Of a stretch of 64,000 bases of DNA, positions 48,132 to 57,150 are shown piece after piece. The translations under genes were made by a program, and so were the position numbers. Origin of the DNA: Streptomyces showdoensis (GTDB taxonomy: Bacteria > Actinomycetota > Actinomycetes > Streptomycetales > Streptomycetaceae); NCBI RefSeq assembly GCF_039535475.1, contig NZ_BAAAXG010000010.1, forward strand, positions 48,256 to 112,255, written 5' to 3'. Position 1 is the stretch's first letter. Every line of letters starts with the position of its first letter. Below the pieces are notes generated by a model. That model saw nothing but the letters and a program-made list of their open reading frames with translations. It did not search any database and was not told where the DNA came from.

Positions 48132-49949
48132 TCAGTTGATGCGGACGAGGCGGGCCTTGAGGACCGCCAGGAGGCCGCCGTCGACGGTGACCTCGGCCGT
48201 TCCGGCCACCCGGACCGTCCGCCCGCCGACGCGCACCGCGGCCGTGGCGTCGATGTCCACCTCGCGGCCGGTCACCTTCACCGTGCCCTGCCGGGCGTCC
48301 AGCGTGATGCCGTCCCGGTCCAGCAGCACGGAGCTCACCGGCCGGTTCCGCCCGGCGTACACGGTGAGCTCGATCCGGTCCCGGCGGTCGTCGAGGCGGA
48401 CCTCGAGGCGTTCGTCACCGGTCACCAGACGCAGCCCCGACGGGCCCGGCGCCGGCGCGTCCAGCAGCTCCACCCGATGGCCCGAACGCGACACCACCGA
48501 CCGCCGGTTGACCTTGCCGCTGGTCCGGTCGACCAGGGGCACGTCGTGCGGCGAGGGCTCGTCCACCCCGTTGTAGAGGCCGCCGATGACGTACGGACTG
48601 TCCAACAGCCCCTGCTCGAAGCCGACGAGCACCTCGTCGTTCACCTCGGGGCTCACGACGCCACCGCCGCCCTTGCCGCCCCACTGGACCGTCCGCACCC
48701 AGTCCGTGACGTACGTGTCGTCCAGCCACGGGAACCGCAGCCGCACCGCCCCGCGCTCCGAGCCGTTCGGCTCCCGCACGTCCGTCACCACGCCGATCGC
48801 GAGGCCCGGGACGCGCGGGCCGCGCCCCGGGGCGTTGGCGCCCGTCACCAGACCCGTCAGCGAGCGGTCGGGGCTCGCGCTGACCCACACCGTGGTGCGG
48901 TAGCCGCCGTGCGGCTCCAGGACGTGCTGCACGGCGGTCGCCGTGTACCGGCCGGAGAACGCGGGACCCACGTTGCCCAGGGCCACCGCCCGGCCCGCCC
49001 GCAGCAGCGGATTGCCCTCGGCCACCGCCTCCAGCTCGCCGAAACCGGCGCTGATCTGCGCCGCCGTCGCCCCCGCGACCGCCGTCGTCTCGGCCTGCGT
49101 GCGGTACGGCGTGTCCGTCACCGTCACGGTCGACGACCCGAACCGCGCGGCGGCCTGCGGACCGAGCCCCGGGACCACCGTGTCGCTGACCACGGCCGGC
49201 CGCTCGGCGACCAGGGGCCGCTTGGTGGTCACGTCCCAGCCGCGCACCGCCACCTTCGCCGCGCCGTCGGCCGCCGACAGCGCCGCCCGCAGGGCCAACA
49301 GGTTGCGCCCGTACTCCAGCACCATCGGATGCCGCGTGGCCGACGTCGACGGGGCGGGCGCCCCGGACGCCTTGGCCGGCCGGGTGAACTGGAGCAGCCC
49401 CTTGTCGTCCACCCGCACCTGCGCGCCGCTCTCCCCGGCGAGGAACTGCAGGAAGTCCCAGTCGGAGACGTTCGCCTGGGACAGCTGCCGGTACGTCACC
49501 GGCGCGGCCTCCACCGCCCCGACCGCGAGCCCCGCCCCGGCGGCCACCTTGCGCACGATGGCCGCGGCCGTCATGTTCCGGTACGCCACGACCTTGCGGC
49601 CCCGCTGGAGCCGGTGGGCCTTGGAGTAGGCGCGGACGACGGTGAACGAACCGGTGCGGTCCCGGTCGATCTCCAGGGCCGTCACCTCGCCGTTGAACAG
49701 CCGCTCCCGCGCCTGCCCCTTCACCGTCACCACCGACACCCGCAGCGGGGTGCCGATGGTGATGCCGGTCGCGCGCAGGAACTCGTGGTCGGGGTCCCGG
49801 TAGGTGAGCACCGCCGTGTCGGGCAGCGCCACGTTCTCGTCGACCACGCAGCTCACCAGCTGCGCGGCCCAGACGGGCGGCAGCTCACCCGGGGCCTCCA
49901 CGATCGGATCGGCCGCGAACGACCGGCCTCCGGCGTCGGACGTGCTCAT
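48132..49949 (-). CDS. eCIS spike protein, VgrG/phage late control D family
   Basis: The 605-residue protein has an N-terminal gpD-like domain (LSQANVSDWDFLQFLAGESG with DDKGLLQF) and a gp5/VgrG beta-domain (GVVTDVREPNGSERGAVRLR, FPWLDDTYVTDWVRTVQWGG, VNDEVLVGFEQGLLDSPYVI). The C-terminal repeats rich in glycine, valine and arginine fit a spike beta-helix. It would trimerise into the central spike and carry the PAAR tip. GGAGGGG stands near the ATG, which overlaps the LysM stop (ATGA). Confidence 0.93.
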   Translation of the reverse strand: MSTSDAGGRSFAADPIVEAPGELPPVWAAQLVSCVVDENVALPDTAVLTYRDPDHEFLRATGITIGTPLRVSVVTVKGQARERLFNGEVTALEIDRDRTGSFTVVRAYSKAHRLQRGRKVVAYRNMTAAAIVRKVAAGAGLAVGAVEAAPVTYRQLSQANVSDWDFLQFLAGESGAQVRVDDKGLLQFTRPAKASGAPAPSTSATRHPMVLEYGRNLLALRAALSAADGAAKVAVRGWDVTTKRPLVAERPAVVSDTVVPGLGPQAAARFGSSTVTVTDTPYRTQAETTAVAGATAAQISAGFGELEAVAEGNPLLRAGRAVALGNVGPAFSGRYTATAVQHVLEPHGGYRTTVWVSASPDRSLTGLVTGANAPGRGPRVPGLAIGVVTDVREPNGSERGAVRLRFPWLDDTYVTDWVRTVQWGGKGGGGVVSPEVNDEVLVGFEQGLLDSPYVIGGLYNGVDEPSPHDVPLVDRTSGKVNRRSVVSRSGHRVELLDAPAPGPSGLRLVTGDERLEVRLDDRRDRIELTVYAGRNRPVSSVLLDRDGITLDARQGTVKVTGREVDIDATAAVRVGGRTVRVAGTAEVTVDGGLLAVLKARLVRIN

Positions 49950-50683
49950 CGCCCCTCCTCGTCCTCGTCGCCCGCGTCCCGCATCCCCGGCACCACGAGC
50001 TCCGTCCCGGGGACCAGCGCCATCGGATCGTCGATCCCGTTCGCCTCCGCGATGGCCCGCCAGGCCGTCGCGTCGCCGTACTCGTGCCACGCCAGCATCG
50101 CCAGGCTGTCGCCCGCCACCACGGTGTGCGTGCTGCGCGCGGTGCGCCCGCCGGACGTCGGGTTCTGTCCGGGCGGGTCGACGCTCGCCTCCTCGATGGA
50201 CAGCGCGCAGGTGGCCCGCAACGGCTTCCCGTCCACGTCGAACAGCGTGTAGGTCACCGACAGGCTGGACAGCACCCCGTCGAACGACGTCGTCCGCGCG
50301 TTGCCCCACTCGAAGCGCACCCACGGGCTCGCCGGCTTCTTCCGCCCCAGGCTCGCCGGGGTCGGCACGCACGCCTTCATCAGCTTCTCCACCGCCTGCT
50401 CCACGGAGTTGTCGTGCGTGGCCGTGGCGTCCAGGAAGACCTCCAGGCTGAGCGCGCGCGGGCCGCTGCCCACGAACTCGGGCAGCGCCGACTGCCCGGC
50501 CATCCGGGACGGCGAGCGCCGCCACTCGGTGGTCTTGCGCAGCTCCAGCGACGAGGGGTTGAACTGGAGGTCGAGCCGGGCGATCGTCCCGCCGGGCTTG
50601 GCCCCGACCGAGGCGGGGGGCTCCTTCAGGGTGAGCTGGGCCCTGGCGCGGCTGGCGCGAGCCGATGCGGGCATGGCGTGCAC
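49946..50683 (-). CDS. eCIS LysM-domain tube/baseplate connector (Pvc7-like)
   Basis: The 245-residue protein has an N-terminal part typical of the gp53-like connector (ARLDLQFNPSSLELRKTTEW, ALSLEVFLDATATHDNSVEQ) and a C-terminal LysM domain (HTVVAGDSLAMLAWHEYGDA). In injection systems this protein sits between tube and spike. GTG at 50683 and ATG at 50674 are both possible starts. GGAAGGGAG precedes both. Confidence 0.9.
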   Translation of the reverse strand: MHAMPASARASRARAQLTLKEPPASVGAKPGGTIARLDLQFNPSSLELRKTTEWRRSPSRMAGQSALPEFVGSGPRALSLEVFLDATATHDNSVEQAVEKLMKACVPTPASLGRKKPASPWVRFEWGNARTTSFDGVLSSLSVTYTLFDVDGKPLRATCALSIEEASVDPPGQNPTSGGRTARSTHTVVAGDSLAMLAWHEYGDATAWRAIAEANGIDDPMALVPGTELVVPGMRDAGDEDEEGR

Positions 50684-50734
50684 TCCCTTCCGGAGCGGGG
50701 ACGAGGTACGGGTGTGGAAAGGGGAAACGGCACA

Positions 50735-50764
50735 GGTGCGGGTGCGGGTGCGGGTGCGGGTGCG
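50735..50764. repeat. Hexanucleotide repeat (ggtgcg)5
   Basis: Five perfect copies of ggtgcg lie in the 139-base gap between the second tube-like gene and the LysM gene. Slippage could vary the length of the untranslated region. No other function is evident. Confidence 0.85.
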
Positions 50765-50822
50765 GGGGCGGGGGCCGGTGCGGGGCGCTCGCGCGAGGGC
50801 CGGGTGCGGGCGGCTGCCGGGG

Positions 50823-51248
50823 TCAGCTGGGCAGAAGGCCCGCGTGGGCGATCTCCAGGGTCTCCACCGCCGCTTCCGAGTGGGCCGGGTCGAAGGAGGG
50901 CCCCTGCCAGCGCACCGGCACGATCCCGAAGACCTGCCAGCTGATGATCCGGCTCAGGTCGGGCCGCAGGGCGACGATCTCGCCGTCCTTCGGCTCGACC
51001 CTGCGCAGCGTCTCGTCCAGCCAGCGGCCGATCTTCGCCGTGTCCGCCGTGACCGGCCGGGTGAGCGTGATGTTCGACCAGGTGACCCGGCCCGGCAGCT
51101 GCCAGGTGAAGCCGTTGTTGCCGCCCTCGGCATAGCTCTCCATCTCGACCTCGGCCCCCATGCCCGAGCACGTGTGGAACGCGCCCAGGTCGTTGCCGCC
51201 GATCGCCAGCCGGAAGAACACGCTGGTCGCGAAGATGCTGTCGGTCAT
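50823..51248 (-). CDS. eCIS tube-like tail protein (second copy, Pvc5-like)
   Basis: The 141-residue protein belongs to the T4 gp19-like tube family: FFRLAIGGNDLGAFHTCSGM, EMESYAEGGNNGFTWQLPGR and NITLTRPVTADTAKIGRWLD. It probably forms the first ring of the tube next to the spike, distinct from the main tube protein encoded upstream. The ATG at 51248 follows GGCGGA. It is intact, unlike the genes upstream. Confidence 0.9.
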   Translation of the reverse strand: MTDSIFATSVFFRLAIGGNDLGAFHTCSGMGAEVEMESYAEGGNNGFTWQLPGRVTWSNITLTRPVTADTAKIGRWLDETLRRVEPKDGEIVALRPDLSRIISWQVFGIVPVRWQGPSFDPAHSEAAVETLEIAHAGLLPS

Positions 51249-51282
51249 CGTTCCGCCGTCCGTCTCTCGTTCGTCCGTCTTC

Positions 51283-54257
51283 TCAGCGACGCCCGTCGAA
51301 GGGCCTGCCCGCGCGCTCGCGCCCGCGCCGCAACTCGGTGCGCAGCAGCCGCGCGACCGGATCCAGCAGCCGCCGGGCCAGGTCGTCCAACTCGGTGTCC
51401 GAGCCCTGCGGCCCCGTCTCCCGCACCCGCTCCGCCCGGCCCGGCACCGCGGCCGCCTGCACCGGGCGCGCGGCACCGGGTGCGGGGGGCGGTCCGCCGT
51501 CGGGACGCGGGGTGCCGGTGGCGCGTTGCAGCGGCGGCGGGTTCGCCCCACCGGCACCGCGCGCCACCGCGGGCCGCGCCACCGGGATCGGACGGCCCGG
51601 TGGCAGCCCGCCCGGGGCCGTGGGGGCCGGGGCCGGCCGGACCACGAGCGGCGGCGTCGGAGCGCCGGCCACGGGCAGCGGCGCCGGACCCGACGCGGGT
51701 ACGGGGCGTGCGGCGCGGCCGACGGAGACCGTGGGCGCCTGCGCGGTGCCGGTACGGGGGGAGGCCGCCCCCGTCGTCACCCGCGGCCCGTCCGCCGCGC
51801 GCCGGCCCGGGGGCGCGGCCGAGGGTGCGTCCGGCCACCGGGCGGGCACCACGGGCCTGGACGCCGGGCCCGTACGGGGCGGGTCCGGACTCCCCGTGTC
51901 GACGGCGTCCAGGCCCAGGGCAGAGGACGGGCCGCCAGAAGCCGGAGGACCGGCACAGGGGAGTCCGCGGGGCCGCCGCTGCCGCCGTCGGCGACGGGGT
52001 CCGGCTCGACGAGCGGGACCGGGACGGGCCGTCGGTCGCCGTGGTCCCCCGAAGGCCCGGTGAGGGCGGTGCGCTGGAGCGGGGTCGCCTGCGGTGTGCG
52101 GGTCCGGGCCGCAGGGGCGGTGCCCGGGAGCGCCGCGCTCGCCGGCAAGGCGTGCAGGGGTGCCCCGAGCCCGCTCCGCGCCCGGGGCCCGGGCCCGGCG
52201 GGCGGCTCGGCCGGACGTCGGACGGCGGGCATCGACGGCCCGGTGACCGTCACCTCCGACGACTGCGCCGTGTCGCGCGCCCAACGGCGCCGCGGTGGAA
52301 GGCAGTTGGGCGAGGGGCGCGCCGAGCGGTGGCCTGGTGACCGGTGGTGTCGCCGGGGTGGCGGGTGTCTCGGCTCGACGCTGGACCGTGGGCAGGGGCG
52401 GCGAAGGGTCGGAGGGGTCGCCTCCGACGGCTGCGCGGTGGGCGGCAGTTCGGTGAGGGGCGCGCCGAGCGGTGGCCTGGTGACCGGTGGTGTCGCTGGA
52501 GTGGCGGGTGTCTCGGCTTGGCGCTGGACCGTGGGCAAGGCGGCGACGGGTCCGGAGGGGTCGTCCTCGGCGGCCGCGGGATGGGCGGTGGTGAGGTGAG
52601 GGGTGTGTCGGGCGACGGCCTGCCGGTCCGAGGCGATTCCGGGGCGGTCGGCGTCTCGGCTCGACGCTGGACCGTGGGCAGGGACGGCGATGGCTCGGGA
52701 GTAGTCGCCTCCGGCGGCTTCGTGGCGGCCGTCGGTCCGGTGGGCGGGGCTCCGAGCGGTGGCCTGGTGGCCGACGGTGTCGCCGGGGCGGTGGCCGTCT
52801 CGGCCTGCTGCCGGACCAGGGGCATCGGCGAGCCGGGGACCGTCACGTCCGACGGCTCGCCGCCACGGGCGGTTCGGCGACCGGAGCCCCGAGCGGGGCC
52901 CTGCTCGCCCGCTGCACCGGGGGCGTGGCCGGAGGGGTGGTCCCGGAAGCGGGGCGGCACGACCGCCACGCGGCGCCTGGGCATCGCGGGAGTGCGGGCG
53001 ACGGTCGACGGCCGCCCGATGGTGCGCGGGCGCACCACGGCGCGGGGCGCCGGTGGCCGCGGACCGGCGCCGGACCGGGCGCGGGAGCCGAGGAGGCGGC
53101 GCGTTCCCCGTGCGATGCCGGGGCGCCGGCCGCCCCCTCCCGGAGGGGACGCCTCGCGGGCGCGGGACGCCGGGGCACCGGACGGCGCCGGTCGGCCGCG
53201 GCTGCCGCCCCCGCCGTGGGCGGCACCGGAGCGCCGGCCACGGCCCGTCGGGTGGGGAGTGCGGCGGTGCCGGAGGCGCGTGAGGGCGTCGTTCCCCGTG
53301 GCGGGGCGCCGTCCACCGGCGCCTGGGGAACCACGGCGATCCGCCGTATCAGAGGGAAATCCGTAGCCGCGGGCGCTCCGGACGCTCGGGGCGTGCCGGC
53401 CCGGTGGGCCCTGCCGGAACGCGCCGGGGCGCGGGTCCGACCGGGACCGGCCGCCCCTGCCGCACCGGAGGGTTCGGCGCGCTGTACTGCCGTACCGAGG
53501 CCGGGGGGTGACAGGAGCCGCCGGTTCCCGGTCCGTTGCCGCGCGCGTCCGTGACCGGCGCAGCAGGGGCGGGGTCCCGCCGCGCCAGGAGGCTCCTCCC
53601 CGCGGGGTCCCGGCCGCGTTCCCGGCCGGGGCCGGCGTTCCGGAGCCCCCGGTCGGCTCCCGCCCCGACCACGGTCCGCGCCACGACCGGTCCCGGCGTG
53701 ACGTCGGAGGGCGGAGCCGTCGTCGGGGCCCCGGCCTCGGGCGCGGGTGTGCCGAGCGTCTGCGCCTCGGCCCCGGGCCCGTCGTACGGGGCCGGGCTTC
53801 GACGGGCGCGCGGTGCGGGGCGCGGAGGGCTCCGGCGTCGGGTCCTGCTCGGGCTCCGCCCCGTACGGGCCGAGGGCGCGGATGCAGCAGCGGGGCCCCC
53901 GCCGCTGTGGGTGGGCGGGTCGGCGGCGGGGCGGGCCACCCCGCGGACGAGGCCGGGCGGGGCGGAGGGGGCCAGGCCGTGGGCGAGTCCGGTGTCGAAC
54001 GACGGGTCCTGCCAGGCGGCCAGGCCGGCGCGGAAGACGAGGCCGTCGCTGACGGCCAGCGGGGCGCGGGAGACGGTCAGCCGGGGGCTCGTCGTCATGC
54101 GCCAGCCGCCGTCCCAGTTCCCGGGCACGCCGGACCCGGGTGGGGCGGCGGCGTCCCGCGGCGCCGCCGGGCCCGGTGCCGCGGCGTCCGTGGGAGCCGG
54201 CCCCGGGAGGGCCCGGCGCCGCGCCGCCGCAGCCTGTCCGCCATGCCATGATGTCAA
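51283..54257 (-). pseudogene. Long proline-rich repeat protein of the eCIS locus, frame-disrupted
   Basis: This stretch reads as one long protein broken by several frameshifts. The N-terminal part (SPRLTVSRAPLAVSDGLVF, then AAWQDPSFDTGLAHGLAP) is in one frame. Proline/alanine/arginine-rich blocks follow in three frames, and the C-terminus LDDLARRLLDPVARLLRTEL lies in another. Between about 52.3 and 52.8 kb a unit of about 144 bases (48 residues, with VQR.AETP and TRPPLGAP) recurs. Copies spaced 143 bases apart reveal single-base losses. The function is unknown. It lies where a tape-measure or extended linker protein could be expected. The disruptions are probably sequence errors, so the gene may be intact in the organism. 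Confidence 0.6.
52328..52800. repeat. About 144-bp tandem repeats in the proline-rich gene
   Basis: The marker ggtggcctggtg recurs at 52328, 52471 and 52758, with a diverged copy between. Copies encode about 48 residues each. The 143-base interval between the first two shifts the frame and points to a base miscall or true loss. Confidence 0.65.
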
Positions 54258-54267
54258 CCGCCTTCGT

Positions 54268-54411
54268 TCACACGGTGTTGATACGGGCGATCTCGGTGAC
54301 CCAGTCCTGGCGCTCGCGATGGGTCAGGTCGAGGATGTCGTCGCGCTGCCAGTGGAAGTGGTAGGCGATGTACGCGATCTCCTCCCGCAGCCGGGGGAGG
54401 GCGTACGTCAC
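54268..54411 (-). CDS. DUF6760-like small eCIS protein
   Basis: This 47-residue protein, too short for most gene callers, reads VTYALPRLREEIAYIAYHFH then WQRDDILDLTHRERQDWV, which matches the small protein found between tail assembly and structural genes in Streptomyces injection loci. It is intact in an otherwise error-rich region. The GTG follows GGGGGA and overlaps the stop of the previous gene (GTGA) if one extra G upstream is removed. Confidence 0.75.
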   Translation of the reverse strand: MTYALPRLREEIAYIAYHFHWQRDDILDLTHRERQDWVTEIARINTV

Positions 54412-54905
54412 GATTCCCCCCAGGCGCCCACCGGAGAGGTCGACCTCGAAGCCGCCCTCGCAGTGCGGGCAGGTGACGGCCCGCGCGGGTGTGGCCCTCG
54501 CTGTTGACGCGCCGGTAGAAGTCCTGGAGGAAGGCGACGTCGGTCGCGTACATGCGCTCCACGACGCCCGCGTGCACGTCGGTGAGCGTGCCGAGCCGGG
54601 TGATCACCTGGCTGAGCAGCACCACGCTCAGGTACGCCGGGTTTCTCCTTGACCCGCAGGTCGATCTGGGGCCGCAGCTCGTCCCGCGCGGTGGCCAGGC
54701 GCATCGCGCCGTGCCGGTGCAGGGTGTCCGTCCTCGTCCACGTACCCGCGCGGCAGCTCGAACTCGAAATCGGTGTGCGCAGCCCGTGGTCCTGCCGCGG
54801 TGCCGGTGCGGCGGCGGCGGGGGCCGGCTGCTCGGGGCCGGGGCGGGCGCCGTGGCCTGGAGGATCTCCTCCAGGCTGCCCGCCGGTCACCGTACGACGC
54901 CTCAT
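54408..54905 (-). pseudogene. eCIS tail assembly protein, frameshifted
   Basis: After correcting several one-base shifts the protein reads from SLEEILQATAPAPAP through FEFELPRGYVDEDG and LHRHGAMRLATARDEL to LSVVLLSQVITRLGTLTDV, TDVAFLQDFYRRVNSEG and a CPHCEGGFEVDLSGG end. This is the conserved assembly protein that follows the tube gene in actinobacterial injection loci. A run of six G at its end must be five for the frame to reach TGA. The ATG overlaps the tube stop (ATGA). Confidence 0.7.
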
Positions 54906-55343
54906 TCGACGATGATCTCTCTCGAACACGATGTCACGGTCTCGGTGGCCCCGGACGACTCGCCGGCCTTCAGCGAGGGGCCCTCCCACTTGGAGGCCCA
55001 GCCCTGCATCAGCTGGATGCGCCGGACGGTCGAGCCGGTGCTGTCCTTGATCTCGATGGTGATGTTCTGCCAGGGCGGTGTCGACGGCCCCGTTGTTCAG
55101 GTCTCCTGATCCACTTGGTGAACTCGCTGCTCTGTCGAGTCCCCGGGTGATCGTGATCTCCCCCGCCTGGCGGGCGCCGTGCTGCTTGCGGATGATACTG
55201 CTTGCCGGTCGCGCTGACCTGGCGGACCTCGACGACCTCCTCCTCGACGCTCAGCGCCGCTGATCTCCTGGACCGACTCGACCAGATAGCCGCCCCAGTT
55301 GCACGCCGAAGACATGGGTGGAAAGAGCATCGCCCTCTGCCAT
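54902..55343 (-). pseudogene. eCIS tube protein (main tube, gp19/Pvc1-like), frameshifted
   Basis: The start MAEGDALSTHVFGVQLG is followed, after one extra G is removed, by GYLVESVQEISG, then EEEVVEVRQVSATGKQ, GARQAGEITITRGLD and RIQLMQGWASKWEGPSLKAG. This is the inner tube protein of the injection system, about 147 residues long. The observed length of 442 bases fits that size, but several insertions or deletions break the frame. Read errors in long homopolymers explain most of them. Confidence 0.82.
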
Positions 55344-55431
55344 GACCGTCTATCCCTCTCTCACTGTCCGCTCATCTGATTCATCTGATTCATCCGCCGT
55401 GCCGGATTCCGGGGTCCGGCGGCCCCGCGCC

Positions 55432-57150
55432 TCACTCGTCGACGAGGCTGGTTGCTGTCCGAGAACTGGGCCATCCGCAGCGGAACACCACGAACTCGGC
55501 CGGCTTGACGGGCGCCACGCCGATCTCGCAGACCACCCGCCCTGGTCGATCGACTCCTGCGCGGTTGTTGTCCCGTCGCACATTCACGTGAGAACGCCTC
55601 CGCCGCGCCGTCCGGCCGAACAGGCGCCTCACGGCGCCACTCTCTCGGTGAGGAAGGCCGTGACGTGCGCCACGGATGCTGGACCACAGGCCGGTCGTCG
55701 TTCGGCTCGAAGACCACCGCACTGGGGTGCCAGCAGGATCGACTCCTCCAGGTGAGTTGAAACGAGGCGGCGCGCACGTTCAGATAGCGCCCAGGCCGGG
55801 TCGGTAGGATAGTAGGGTGTCTTTGTGTCTTGGTCAGGGGTACCCAGCACGCGGATGCCACGCGGCCGGTGTCAGCGCCCCAGCAACGCAGGTCCACCCG
55901 ATCAGGGCTTTACACTCAGGTCCTGCTACTGCCCTTGCTGAGCATTCAGCTCAGTCCACGACGCACTCTATCTGATCACCTCGTATTGGCGGGCCCTTGT
56001 GGACGGGCGCAGCTCGGCGTCGCTGCGCGCCACACACGCCCGCGAGTGTGCACACGCTCGGCGGGCACGGTCGTGTTGCGCCCGGCCGCCGCGGGCGCAA
56101 GACACCGCACCAGGCCGGTAGTATACATGAGCGTCGCAAACCGGGCAGTCGTGCAGCCCGCCTCACGTCGTGCTGAGTGCACCGCCTAGTGCGCCGCACC
56201 TGCTGCCGGAGAGCCCGGGCCTTCTGGAGGGGCGTCCCATGGACGGCACACGTGACTCGCCACATCTGCTACGCAGTGCGAGGATCACCGTCGAGTCAGC
56301 TGCACACGGTGGCGCACGCCCCTCGGCGATCAGATGTCGCCGCGCTGGTAGGCGCTCATCAGGTACGGCACCCGACCATGTTGTGATCTCCTGTACGATC
56401 CGTCTTCCAGGGCCGGCGAAAAAAGCCGTGTATCGGGCATAATCTAAGGGCATGTTCTGTTCGTCGACTGGCATACGTGTTAACGTAATCGGCCTGGGTC
56501 GAGCCGGGTTACCTGCCCGACGGCCGCCACCGCTTTCAGAGGGCGCCGGGGCGCCGGCCCGTCGGTGAGGGGTCGACCGTGCTGGGGGCTGTGCGGGCCG
56601 CGTCTGGGCGGGCCGTCGCGCTTCTCGGAGACCCGATGATGGCGCGAGGCCCGCGTCTGTTGTGACGACGTAGCCTCTTGACGCTCTTGCGGGTTGTTTG
56701 TTTTGTGGACAACTCGTACGTCTCGGCCACCTGGTCGCCCTGGCGGCAGGATCCGTGAATCGGTCCTCGGCGGGTTGTTCTCGACCTGGGTCCGTGCTGA
56801 TGCTCGACGGACACGCGGTGAACGCCGGGCCGGGCCGCGGACGTGGGGAAGCCGCCGAGTTCTCACGAACGGCACGATGGCCAGCCGCCCCCGCCACACC
56901 TGAGCTCAGCTCCCTGGGCCCCGCCGGAACCGCGAAGCGTCCCTGCACCCGCGCGGGTTACGGCTAATGCGTCACCCCGTACGCTCCCAAGTCCACAAGT
57001 CACGGACGAAGGGGCGGCCGACCCGGACGACGTACGCGGCGCCGCCGCCGTGGCGAGTTAGCCGTGCACGCGAGGGGCATGTAGGCGCCGCCGGAGAGCG
57101 TCTAGTGACACAACCTGACGACCGGGACACTAGACGCCCGCTGAACTCGC
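55432..57150 (-). pseudogene. eCIS contractile sheath protein, badly disrupted
   Basis: The C-terminus is readable as VCEIGVAPVKPAEFVVFR (55480-55535) with the end LVDE and stop at 55432, preceded by AVVFEPND and FGRTAA. Farther in, the run LMSAYQRGDI is exact at 56333-56362, and GVYAR-SDAE-GVHKAPANEVIRGVVD can be traced at about 55954-56043. VAETYEL lies near 56.7 kb. All are typical of the sheath that contracts to drive the tube. Between these islands bases are inserted or changed so often that no frame survives. The upstream limit is estimated from the usual length of about 520 residues. Confidence 0.7.

Noticed and set aside
50735..50764. Possible CRISPR-like repeats
   Set aside because: Units are only six bases and contiguous with no spacers, so it is a simple microsatellite.
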